Source: Thermoanaerobaculia bacterium | Lineage (GTDB): Bacteria; Acidobacteriota; Thermoanaerobaculia; Multivoradales; JAHEKO01 | NCBI GenBank assembly: GCA_945787635.1 | Contig: CALZIK010000033.1 | Span: 1-64,000 of the forward strand | Direction: 5' to 3' | DNA: 64,000 nucleotides | Notes under the pieces: generated by a model | Told to the model about the DNA's origin: nothing | The model's database searches: none | Seen by the model: only the letters and a program-made list of their open reading frames with translations | In this document: piece after piece, positions 1 to 7,496 of the stretch | Position numbering within the stretch: position 1 is the stretch's first letter | Layout: each line of letters opens with the position of its first letter | Translations under genes and position numbers: made by a program

Positions 1-2087
1 GGGCCGCGGCGCTCGAGCTTGCCGCCCTCGTAGAGCTCTCGACCCGCCGCGCGGCGGAGCTTGCCGCTCGAGGTCTTGGGCACTGTTCGAGGCTCGACCA
101 GGGCGACCTCGTCGGCCGGAGTGCCGATCAGGTCAACCGAAGCCCGCTGGATCCGGTCCCGGAGGTCCTGGAGGGCGGTTTCCTCGGTCTCGCGGGTCTC
201 GGCCAGGACGACGAGCCGCTCGGTGCCCGTCTTGGGATCCTTGGAGCCGAACACCGCGACGCACCCCTTGCGGACGCCCGGCAGGTTCCCTACGACCTCC
301 TCGAGCTCCTGCGGGTAGATGTTGCGGCCCGCCCGAATGATCAGATCTTTCGCCCGCCCGGTGATGAACAACTCGCCGTCGGCGGTGTAGCCGAGGTCGC
401 CCGAGTCCAGCCAGTCGCCGTCGAAGAGCTTCCGAGTCGCTTCCGGGTTGCGAAAATAGCCGCTCGTCGCGGAGGGGCCCCGAAACTGGATTCGGCCTTC
501 GTTTCGTTCGCCGACCTCGACGCCGGTGGCGTCGACGATGCGGATCTCGTGGTCCGGCACCGGATAGCCGGCGCCCACGAAACTTAGGGCTTCGGTGCCC
601 GGGGCGCTTCTGTCGTCGTCGGCCCGGACCGGTTCAGCCCGTCCGGTGGATGCCAGGGTCTCTCGATCGACGTGATCGACGACCGGCCCACGGCCGACCG
701 GTGGGAACGCGAGCGCTAGGGAGCATTCGGCCAGTCCATAGACCGGCATCATGGTGCCGGGGCTGTATCCGTACGGTTCGAAGCGCTCGGTGAACGCGCG
801 GACGGTCTCGGCGCTTACCGGCTCCGCGCCGTTGAGAGAGGCCCGCCAGGATGAGAGATCCAGACCTTCGATCTCCTGATCCTCGATCTTCTTGAGACAG
901 AGCTCGTAGGCAAAGTTGGGCGCCGCGGAGAGGGTGGCCCGGTGGCGGTGGATCGCGCGCAGCCAGCGGGCGGGCCGGGCCAGAAACGCCAGCGGAGACA
1001 TGAGCGTGAGCTGAGCCGCGAAGTAGAGGCTTCCCATCCACGCGCCAATCAGGCCCATGTCGTGGTAGAGCGGCAGCCAGCTGACAACTCGGTCGTTGGG
1101 CGTCAGCTCGGCGGCCCGGCCGATCGAGCGGAGATTGGCGAGCAGATTTGCGTGGCTGAGGATGACGCCTTTGGGGTCGGCGGTCGAGCCCGAGGTGAAC
1201 TGGAGGAAAGCGATGTCGTTGGCACGCACTCTGGGCAGGCGTTTCTTCGGGCGGTCATCGGCCAGATCGGCGGGTGTCATCACGCGTTCGAGCGTCGGGA
1301 CGAGCGCCCGCACCAGCCGGGCGAGAGGCATGACCTCAGCCACCGTGATCAGGTAGCGGGCCTGCGCCGTGTTGAGAATGCCCGCCTGGCGCCGCAGGTG
1401 ATCCTCGATCTGGCTCAGTCGCGCCGGCGGATAGAGCGGAACCGGGACGCCTCCCGCCATCAACACGCCGTAAAACGAGGTGAAGTACTCGAGTCCCGAG
1501 GGCAGCATCAGGCCGACGGCCTGCTGGCTTTCCAGGCTGAGCTCGCGTAGCGCGAGGGCGACGCTCCGGGCTCGCTCGAAGAGCGCTCCATAGGTTAGTT
1601 TCTCGATCCGGTCGCCTTCGGCGAGAAAGGTTACGTGAACACGTTCGGGATGTCGCTCGGCATGCCATTCGAGAACTTCGACCAGGGTCGCGGCGCGTTC
1701 GGGTGCGGGCTCGGCGTCGCCGAGTTCGGCGGTGGCGGTTTCGACCGCCAGGGCTTCGGCGTCCGAGTCCGCCCCGGCGGCCTGAGCCGCCACGACCGCT
1801 CTGAGAAGGTCCCTTGGAGTCTCGGCCGAACCCAGCAGGCGCTCGGAAAGCGCCACATTGAAGCTCTTTTCGAGCTGGCCGATCAGCTCCACCCGGCCGA
1901 GGCTGTCGATCGCGAGCTCGCGGTCGAGCGAACTGTCCAGTGTCACCCGCTTGCGACTGGCGCTCGGGTGAAGCTCGTCAGCCACCCGCACGACGACCTC
2001 GAGAAGGCTTTCCGCGGTGACCTGGCTGGAGCCCTCGCCGGAGCTCTCAGAAGCCCCGCCGGGTTCGCGGCTGTCGGGATCGGCCAT
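1..2087 (-). CDS. Fatty acyl-AMP ligase with N-terminal acyl carrier domain (3' end outside window)
   Basis: This enzyme should adenylate a fatty acid with ATP and pass the acyl group to a carrier or CoA. Residues about 20-100 form an acyl carrier domain, with the phosphopantetheine Ser62 in IDSLGRVEL. The ANL adenylation domain follows: the P-loop FTSGSTADPKG is at 297-307, GRAKDLIIRAGRN near 576-588, and the terminal catalytic lysine sits in SSGKLRR near 675. The start is the ATG at 2087; no stop occurs before base 1, so the protein exceeds 695 residues and its C-terminus is unseen. In known multidomain FAALs the carrier usually follows the adenylation domain, so the N-terminal carrier is notable. 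FAAL versus acyl-CoA ligase is not settled by sequence alone. Confidence 0.88.
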   Translation of the reverse strand, partial: MADPDSREPGGASESSGEGSSQVTAESLLEVVVRVADELHPSASRKRVTLDSSLDRELAIDSLGRVELIGQLEKSFNVALSERLLGSAETPRDLLRAVVAAQAAGADSDAEALAVETATAELGDAEPAPERAATLVEVLEWHAERHPERVHVTFLAEGDRIEKLTYGALFERARSVALALRELSLESQQAVGLMLPSGLEYFTSFYGVLMAGGVPVPLYPPARLSQIEDHLRRQAGILNTAQARYLITVAEVMPLARLVRALVPTLERVMTPADLADDRPKKRLPRVRANDIAFLQFTSGSTADPKGVILSHANLLANLRSIGRAAELTPNDRVVSWLPLYHDMGLIGAWMGSLYFAAQLTLMSPLAFLARPARWLRAIHRHRATLSAAPNFAYELCLKKIEDQEIEGLDLSSWRASLNGAEPVSAETVRAFTERFEPYGYSPGTMMPVYGLAECSLALAFPPVGRGPVVDHVDRETLASTGRAEPVRADDDRSAPGTEALSFVGAGYPVPDHEIRIVDATGVEVGERNEGRIQFRGPSATSGYFRNPEATRKLFDGDWLDSGDLGYTADGELFITGRAKDLIIRAGRNIYPQELEEVVGNLPGVRKGCVAVFGSKDPKTGTERLVVLAETRETEETALQDLRDRIQRASVDLIGTPADEVALVEPRTVPKTSSGKLRRAAGRELYEGGKLERRG

Positions 2088-2138
2088 CGCCGGCCGAGAA
2101 TACCGGATCGGGTGGCGCCGGACCCCGCATCGAACCGG

Positions 2139-2846
2139 TCAGGGCTGCTCTTCGTCGACCACGCGCCGGTCGACGATTCGCATGCCTTGATCGTGCGGTT
2201 CACTGACCGTCAGCGTGTAACGCCCGGGCTCGCTGTACTCCCTGACGGCGCGCCGCTTGAGCACGAGCCCGTCCCCGGAGTGCAGATAGGTCTCGCTGAC
2301 GTGCCGGCTCGGATCTTCTCGCCGTGTGGAGATGACCTCTCGCGTCTCGGCGTCGAAACGCGGAGCGATCAACGCGTCGAGCGCGGCGGAGGGAACAAAC
2401 GTCGCGCTCTCGGGTCGGTACAGCCAGTTCAGGTAGCGTACATTCGGGCCCGCAGGAGCGACCTCGAGAAGCCTGATGTCACGGTAGCCGTCAAAGTTCA
2501 TGTCGAGGACCTGGAAGGCGACGCCGGAGTCGAGCGCGCTCCTGGAGGGCTGTGCATCGAACCCTTCGAGGATCTGGACCGTGCCTCCGGTCGAGCCCGT
2601 TCGCACGGCCATCTTCCGGATCGACACCCGAGCGCCCGGACCCTTATCTTCGCCAAAGACCTCGACCGAGAGCTCCGGCAGGTTTCGGTGCGCGCCGACC
2701 GGGAACACCCAGGTGACGGTGTCTCGATCCGCGGCCGGCGGTGAGGGAGCCACGGTCGGCGCGTTGCGACACCCTCCGAGGACGAGTGCCAGGGCAATGC
2801 CGCTAGACAGCGCCGAATACGCACAGTGCGCGGTGCAGCGCGTCAA
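2139..2846 (-). CDS. XAC2610-like lipoprotein, candidate inhibitor of the neighbouring GH19 hydrolase
   Basis: A 235-residue predicted lipoprotein. I chose the TTG at 2846 because GGAGG lies 6 bases upstream and it gives a normal signal peptide with Arg3, a hydrophobic stretch and the lipobox LVLGGC (Cys26). The ATG at 2906 would add an acidic, over-long leader. Residues 115-123, DMNFDGYRD, form a DxNxDGxxD calcium-type loop, followed by a Tyr-rich 'YLNWLYRPESATF' segment and 'APRFDAETREVIS'. This layout resembles XAC2610-type (PliI-fold) periplasmic lysozyme inhibitors. The gene overlaps the 3' end of the upstream GH19 gene by 44 bases, so the two are translationally linked. The inhibitor role is inferred from family resemblance and pairing. 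Confidence 0.72.
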   Translation of the reverse strand: MTRCTAHCAYSALSSGIALALVLGGCRNAPTVAPSPPAADRDTVTWVFPVGAHRNLPELSVEVFGEDKGPGARVSIRKMAVRTGSTGGTVQILEGFDAQPSRSALDSGVAFQVLDMNFDGYRDIRLLEVAPAGPNVRYLNWLYRPESATFVPSAALDALIAPRFDAETREVISTRREDPSRHVSETYLHSGDGLVLKRRAVREYSEPGRYTLTVSEPHDQGMRIVDRRVVDEEQP

Positions 2847-3594
2847 TTCGGTCCTCCAGTCCGTTGTATCCGCCGTTGATGATCCGGGTGATCGTGGTGA
2901 CGTCATCGCGGTCGGCCTGCTGGTTCAGGCCGCGGCTGCTCCAGAACCAACCGGCCACGTCCGTCGCGGCCTTCGGGTCGTCGCCCAGGAGCTTGGGTTG
3001 ATCGAGGTAGTCGATTCCGGTGGCCTGGCTGTACGCGGCGTAGTTGGCCCGCCCGGTCAGCTGGATCAATCCGCGCCCCTTGAAACGCCTGCCGTCACCG
3101 GGCTCGGTGTTGCCGAGGTCCTGACGCCCTTCGTAGGCCTCGCCGCTGGCGAGCTCCTCAGAGAAGCGCAGAGATCCGCTCTCGTGCGCGAGTTGGGCGA
3201 GGAAATGCGATCGGCGCAGAGGCGTATCGATCGCGCGCCGGCTCATGGCGTCGTCGAGCGGTTTGAAATAGGTGTTGACCAGGGTTTCACTCGCGTGTGG
3301 CATCACGGCGGCGAGCTTCTCTTTGGAAAACGTCGCGTCCTGCGCTTCCACCAAGGCCTGCATGGTGGCGTCGTGGTCTGCGACCAGCGGATGGGTTCGG
3401 CTCGCTCCCACGACCTCGCGCTGGAATCTCTGGATCGCGTCGATGGTCTTTTGCCCGACCAGGCCGTCGACGACCAGGCGCCGCGGCGTGACCGCGCCGA
3501 ACCGTCCCCGGTTGAGGTTGAAGAGCGTCTGGACGAGCTTGGCGTCGTCGGGATGGTTCTTGCCTCGGAAGCCGACACTGCCGGTAAGAAACAT
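2803..3594 (-). CDS. GH19-family chitinase/peptidoglycan hydrolase
   Basis: 263 residues. The N-terminal 60 residues look like a peptidoglycan-binding-like helical repeat (DDAKLVQTLFNLNR, then VDGLVGQKTIDAIQRFQRE). The GH19 catalytic region begins near residue 95; the two acidic residues expected for inverting hydrolysis are Glu138 in HFLAQLAHESG and Glu146/147 in FSEEL, and FKGRGLIQLTGRANY (171-185) is the family signature. No signal peptide is visible, so export would need another route or lysis. GH19 enzymes cut chitin or the peptidoglycan glycan backbone. The overlap with a DxNFDG lipoprotein recalls the Xanthomonas XAC2609/XAC2610 effector-immunity pair, but no secretion-signal domain is recognisable here. 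Confidence 0.85.
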   Translation of the reverse strand: MFLTGSVGFRGKNHPDDAKLVQTLFNLNRGRFGAVTPRRLVVDGLVGQKTIDAIQRFQREVVGASRTHPLVADHDATMQALVEAQDATFSKEKLAAVMPHASETLVNTYFKPLDDAMSRRAIDTPLRRSHFLAQLAHESGSLRFSEELASGEAYEGRQDLGNTEPGDGRRFKGRGLIQLTGRANYAAYSQATGIDYLDQPKLLGDDPKAATDVAGWFWSSRGLNQQADRDDVTTITRIINGGYNGLEDRIDALHRALCVFGAV

Positions 3595-3679
3595 TTGCGG
3601 GACCCTCCTCGATCCGTGAATGAAATGTGCTGCTTGCCGCTCGAATCACCACCAAAAGCTATCAGTAGTGGAGGTATGA

Positions 3680-4444
3680 TTGACTCAAGCGATGCTGGAA
3701 GCCGTCGATCTCTCGTGCAAGCTCGACAAATCGGAGTATCGAGAGCGGATCAACCCGCTACAGGATCGACTCTGGGAGTTGCAGCGGGTCTGTTGGAAGG
3801 CGTCAATTCCGGTGGTGGTCGTGTTCGAGGGTTGGGACGCTTCCGGCAAGGGACGTTGCGTGGCCAAGCTGACCGGCAGGTTGGAGCCGCGAGGTGTCGA
3901 CGTCAACCACGTGACAGGCGAAGCGCGCACCCACGAACTCGAGCTGCCGTGGATGTGGCCCTTCTGGGTGGCGACGCCGCGGCGGGGCAAGATCGCCATC
4001 TTCGACCGGAGCTGGAACCGGCGAGCCCTGGTTCGGCACAGGGAGAATCCCGAAGACGAGATTGGCTGGAGGAGGGCTCTGCGCGACATTGGCGACTACG
4101 AACGATGGCTCGCCGACGACGGCTACGTTCTGATCAAGTTCTTTCTCCACATCAGCCACGAGGAGCAGCTGGAGAGGTATGAGAAGTGGGAGCGGGATCC
4201 GGGCATGAGCTGGAAGGCTCTCGAAGGCGCCTGGCAACGGCCTGAGCACTACGGGGAGCACCTTGCGGCGGCTGAGGAACTCCTGCAGCACACCGAAGAG
4301 AGCTGGAGCCCGTGGACGATCGTCGCTGCCACCGACTCGCGGTGGGCGCGTTTTCGCGTGATCGAGACGGTGGTCAGAAGCCTGGAGGCCACGTTGGAGG
4401 CACGCGGTGTGACGAGGGGCGACGCGGGCACGTCCGGATGTTGA
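3680..4444 (+). CDS. Polyphosphate kinase 2 family protein (first of two)
   Basis: 254 residues. PPK2 enzymes transfer phosphate between polyphosphate and nucleotides. The Walker A motif GWDASGKG is at 51-58 and the Walker B-like motif FDRSWN at 108-113, where most family members have FDRSWY. The C-terminal PPK2 signature 'SWSPWTIVAATDSRWARFRV' is present. The TTG at 3680 is chosen because GGAGG lies 5 bases upstream; the in-frame ATG at 3692 is 17 bases from that site. The last codons overlap the second PPK2 gene by 7 bases. The arrangement resembles a two-domain polyphosphate:AMP phosphotransferase split into two chains; this copy corresponds to the more divergent N-terminal half. Confidence 0.85.
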   Translation: MTQAMLEAVDLSCKLDKSEYRERINPLQDRLWELQRVCWKASIPVVVVFEGWDASGKGRCVAKLTGRLEPRGVDVNHVTGEARTHELELPWMWPFWVATPRRGKIAIFDRSWNRRALVRHRENPEDEIGWRRALRDIGDYERWLADDGYVLIKFFLHISHEEQLERYEKWERDPGMSWKALEGAWQRPEHYGEHLAAAEELLQHTEESWSPWTIVAATDSRWARFRVIETVVRSLEATLEARGVTRGDAGTSGC

Positions 4445-5151
4445 AGACCATCGATCTGGGCGTCGCGCTCGGCAAGGAGGATTACCAGGAGGAGCTGCGC
4501 GCGCAGCAGCTCGAGCTCTTGAGGCTCTCCCGCCAGCTCTACACCGCTCGGCGATCCCTGGTTGTGGTCTTCGAGGGATGGGATGCCGCCGGCAAGGGTG
4601 GCGCGATCCGCAGGACGACCCACGCTCTGGATCCGCGCAGCTACCAGGTCTTCGCAATCTCGGCTCCGACCGAGGAAGAGCTCGCCCATCACTATCTCTG
4701 GCGATTCTGGCAACGGCTGCTGCCCCCGCGCGAGAAGCAGATCCTGATCTTCGATCGCAGTTGGTACGGCCGCGTCCTGGTTGAACGGGTCGAGGGCTTC
4801 GCCGAGCCGTCACAGTGGCAGCGTGCCTATCGAGAGGTCAACGATTTCGAGCGGCAGTTGGTCGACGCGAATGCCGCGATCGTCAAGTTCTGGTTTCATA
4901 TCAGTTCGGACGAACAGATGAGAAGGTTCGAGTCACGTCAGTCCACGCGCCACAAGAGTTGGAAGTTGACCGACGAAGATTGGCGCAACCGAGAGAAGTG
5001 GGCAGAGTACGAGGACGCCGTCCAGGACATGTTGCTCAAGACCAGCACTCAACAGGCGCCATGGACGATAGTCGAGGGGAACGACAAGCGTTGGGCGCGA
5101 GTGAAAACGCTCAAGACACTGGTCGACGCGTTGTCGAGGTCGAGTGCCTGA
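4438..5151 (+). CDS. Polyphosphate kinase 2 family protein (second of two)
   Basis: 237 residues from the ATG at 4438, which lies inside the end of the preceding PPK2 gene (7-base overlap). It carries canonical PPK2 motifs: Walker A GWDAAGKG (47-54), FDRSWYGRVLVERVEG from 105, and 'APWTIVEGNDKRWARVKTL' near the C-terminus. It probably moves phosphate from polyphosphate to an AMP- or ADP-level acceptor; the class cannot be fixed by eye. The perfect motifs make this the likely catalytic partner of the upstream, slightly divergent copy. A start further upstream in the same frame would require long overlap with the first gene and is not supported. Confidence 0.88.
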   Translation: MLKTIDLGVALGKEDYQEELRAQQLELLRLSRQLYTARRSLVVVFEGWDAAGKGGAIRRTTHALDPRSYQVFAISAPTEEELAHHYLWRFWQRLLPPREKQILIFDRSWYGRVLVERVEGFAEPSQWQRAYREVNDFERQLVDANAAIVKFWFHISSDEQMRRFESRQSTRHKSWKLTDEDWRNREKWAEYEDAVQDMLLKTSTQQAPWTIVEGNDKRWARVKTLKTLVDALSRSSA

Positions 5152-5310
5152 TCGGGGGGCCATTCGGTTCAATCCGGCTCTGCTAGACTCCCCGACCACG
5201 AAAGCGGAAGACCGGGCTCAGACGCCTCAGGCGGCAGGTTTCGAGCGCTCGCGACTCGGCATCGCACGTCTCGGATGAGTCGATTGACCAACCAATAGCG
5301 AGGGCCAGCC

Positions 5311-6915
5311 ATGACTGACTCGAAGGGCTCGCAAAACACCCGAGCGAAGGACAAGCGCTCCGGCGCCCCAGCCGGCGGAGGCGGTCCGGAGTCGAAGACC
5401 TGGGTCCACCGCGCGCTGGCGTGGGTCGAGAAGATCGGCAACAAACTGCCCGATCCGGCGATGCTGTTCGCAATCGCGCTCGGCCTGGTTTGGCTGGCGT
5501 CGCTGCTACTCGCCGGATACGAGTTCAGCGTGCCGGGCAAGGACGCGGCACGGACGCTGGCGGTCCAGAACCAGCTCACCGGCTCGGCCATGGCTTCTTT
5601 CCTGTCTCAGATGGTGACGACCTTCACCGGCTTCGCGCCGCTGGGAGTCGTCCTGGTGGCGCTTCTGGGAGTCGGTGTCGCCGAGCATTCGGGTTTCATC
5701 AACGCCGGTTTGAAGGGACTGATCGGTTTTACGCCTCAGTCGCTTCTGTCTCCGATGCTGCTTCTGGTCGCGATCGTGAGCCACACGGCCGCGGACGCCG
5801 GTTACGTCCTGGTGATCCCTCTCGGAGGGGTCATCTTCTACGCCGCGGGAAGACACCCTTTGGCCGGGATCGCTTGCGCTTTCGCGGGTGTCTCGGGCGG
5901 CTTCAGCGCGAATTTCATCCCTTCGGGGATCGATCCGCTTCTGCAGGGCTTCACCCAGTCGGCTGCTCAGATTCTGGACCCGGCGCGGGAGGTCAACCCG
6001 CTGTGCAACTGGGCCTTTACCAGCGCGTCGAGCATCCTGGTGATCCTGGTGGGGTGGTACATCACCGACAAGATCATCGAGCCGAGACTCAAGGGCACTA
6101 AGCTCGACGGCGACGAGGTCGAGCTCACCCAGATGCACGAGCTCGACAAGAACGAGAAGCGGGGCCTGTGGGCGGGGCTTGCCGCGATGGTTCTCGGCGT
6201 GGCGCTTCTGGTGGGCTGGGTCTGGCCGGCGGACTCGCCGCTTCGCTCTCCGGCCGACGGCTCGATCACTGCCTTCAGCGCGCCGATCATGCAGTCGATC
6301 GTGCCGCTCATCTTCTTGCTGTTCCTGATTCCGGGCGCGGTCTACGGGTACGTGGCGGGTACGGTCAAGAACCACCGCGACCTGATCAAGGGCATGAGCA
6401 ACACGATGGCCACGATGGGCTACTACCTGGTGATGATCTTCTTTTGCGCGCAGTTCACGGCCGCTTTCGGTCGTTCGAACCTGGGCGCTCTGCTCGCGGT
6501 CAAGGGCGCCGACTTCCTGCAGGCTCTCGGGCTTCCCGGAACGGTCACGATCATCGGCATCATCGCGCTGAGCGCGGTCGTCAATTTGCTGGTCGGCTCG
6601 GCCTCGGGCAAGTGGGCGCTCCTGGCGCCGATCTTCGTGCCTATTCTGATGCAGGTCGGTCTCTCGCCGGAGCTCACTCAGGCGGCCTATCGGGTGGGTG
6701 ACTCGACCACCAACATCATCACACCGCTCATGCCGTACTTCCCGCTGGTGGTGGCCTTTTGCCAGCGCTGGGTCAAAAACACCGGCATCGGCACGGTCAC
6801 GTCCCTCATGCTGCCGTACTCGGTGACCCTGCTGGCTACCTGGACGATCTTCCTGATCGTCTACTGGCTGATCGGGATTCCGTTGGGCCTCCAGGCCAGC
6901 TACGTCTATCCCTAG
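5311..6915 (+). CDS. AbgT family transporter
   Basis: 534 residues, a multi-pass inner-membrane protein of the AbgT family (p-aminobenzoyl-glutamate importer of E. coli; some homologues export sulfonamides). An N-terminal soluble tail of about 40 residues (Gly/Pro rich) precedes the first membrane segment at about 50-68. Family hallmarks include 'VSHTAADAGYVLVIPL', the re-entrant-like 'GGFSANFIPSGIDPL', and near the C-terminus 'GSASGKWALLAPIFVPILM' followed by 'VGDSTTNIITPLMPYFP'. The gene stands alone between PPK2 and a DinB gene, so context does not indicate its substrate. A folate-precursor or peptide-like substrate is possible but unproven. Confidence 0.92.
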   Translation: MTDSKGSQNTRAKDKRSGAPAGGGGPESKTWVHRALAWVEKIGNKLPDPAMLFAIALGLVWLASLLLAGYEFSVPGKDAARTLAVQNQLTGSAMASFLSQMVTTFTGFAPLGVVLVALLGVGVAEHSGFINAGLKGLIGFTPQSLLSPMLLLVAIVSHTAADAGYVLVIPLGGVIFYAAGRHPLAGIACAFAGVSGGFSANFIPSGIDPLLQGFTQSAAQILDPAREVNPLCNWAFTSASSILVILVGWYITDKIIEPRLKGTKLDGDEVELTQMHELDKNEKRGLWAGLAAMVLGVALLVGWVWPADSPLRSPADGSITAFSAPIMQSIVPLIFLLFLIPGAVYGYVAGTVKNHRDLIKGMSNTMATMGYYLVMIFFCAQFTAAFGRSNLGALLAVKGADFLQALGLPGTVTIIGIIALSAVVNLLVGSASGKWALLAPIFVPILMQVGLSPELTQAAYRVGDSTTNIITPLMPYFPLVVAFCQRWVKNTGIGTVTSLMLPYSVTLLATWTIFLIVYWLIGIPLGLQASYVYP

Positions 6916-6972
6916 GAGATGGCTCTTCGTGATGAGGCGCTGGGGTGGCGGTGCGAGCCCTTCGTCAGGGCT

Positions 6973-6978
6973 TATACT
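6973..6978 (+). promoter_or_regulatory. Candidate -10 element TATACT
   Basis: An AT-rich patch in otherwise GC-rich sequence contains TATACT 35 bases upstream of the DinB start at 7013. No clear -35 hexamer sits 16-18 bases upstream, so this is only a candidate sigma-70-like promoter for the DinB-photolyase pair. Confidence 0.3.
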
Positions 6979-7012
6979 TTCTTCTATCTACTAACGGTTG
7001 GAGGAGACAATC

Positions 7013-7489
7013 ATGCACGCACAAGCATTCGTGGAACAGCTCAAGGCCACCAAGGAGTACTTCGACCGATCGACGCGCTGCTTGGAGGAGAAGGATTCGG
7101 ACTTCAAGCCCACGAAGGAATCGATGACCACCGCCCAGCAGGTGGCGCACGTCGCTAAGACCGTGGACTGGTTTATGGAGGGCGGATTCCGGCCCGAGGG
7201 CTTTGACCTGGACTTCGAGAAGAGCGCCAAGGAGATCATGAAGGTGAGGTCACTCGTAGCTGCGCGCGAGTGGGTCGATCGGGCGTTCGCGTCGGCGATC
7301 GAGGTCACTTCGTCGAAGAGCGCCGAGGAGCTGAGCGCCGCTCTGCCGGAGGGGATGGTCATGGGAGGCGCCCCTCGATTCGCGATCTACGGCGGCATCC
7401 AGGACCACACGGCGCATCATCGTGGAGTCCTGACGGTCCACTCGCGGCTGTGCGGGCACACGCCGGCCATGCCGTACATGGACATGTAG
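7013..7489 (+). CDS. DinB family protein
   Basis: 158 residues. The ATG at 7013 has GGAGG 8 bases upstream and is preferred over a TTG at 6998. DinB/YfiT-type four-helix-bundle proteins bind a divalent metal through three histidines; here the candidates are His46 (AQQVAHVAKTVDWF), His132 and His136 (GGIQDHTAHHRGVL). Many family members are thiol-dependent S-transferases or stress-induced proteins of unknown substrate. The stop codon lies 7 bases before the photolyase start, so the two genes are probably co-transcribed. The linkage to a light-dependent repair enzyme hints at a stress role but does not define the reaction. Confidence 0.85.
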   Translation: MHAQAFVEQLKATKEYFDRSTRCLEEKDSDFKPTKESMTTAQQVAHVAKTVDWFMEGGFRPEGFDLDFEKSAKEIMKVRSLVAAREWVDRAFASAIEVTSSKSAEELSAALPEGMVMGGAPRFAIYGGIQDHTAHHRGVLTVHSRLCGHTPAMPYMDM

Positions 7490-7496
7490 CCGCAAG

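Noticed and set aside
2498-2824. Frameshift in the lipoprotein signal peptide (GTG at 2824 reading MRIRRCLAALP in another frame)
   Set aside because: The TTG at 2846 in the lipoprotein frame has GGAGG at ideal distance and gives an intact signal peptide, so no frameshift is needed.
1635-4182. Long plus-strand open frames opposite the ligase, lipoprotein and GH19 genes
   Set aside because: They are antisense shadows in GC-rich DNA; the minus strand shows clear family motifs and the plus frames show none.
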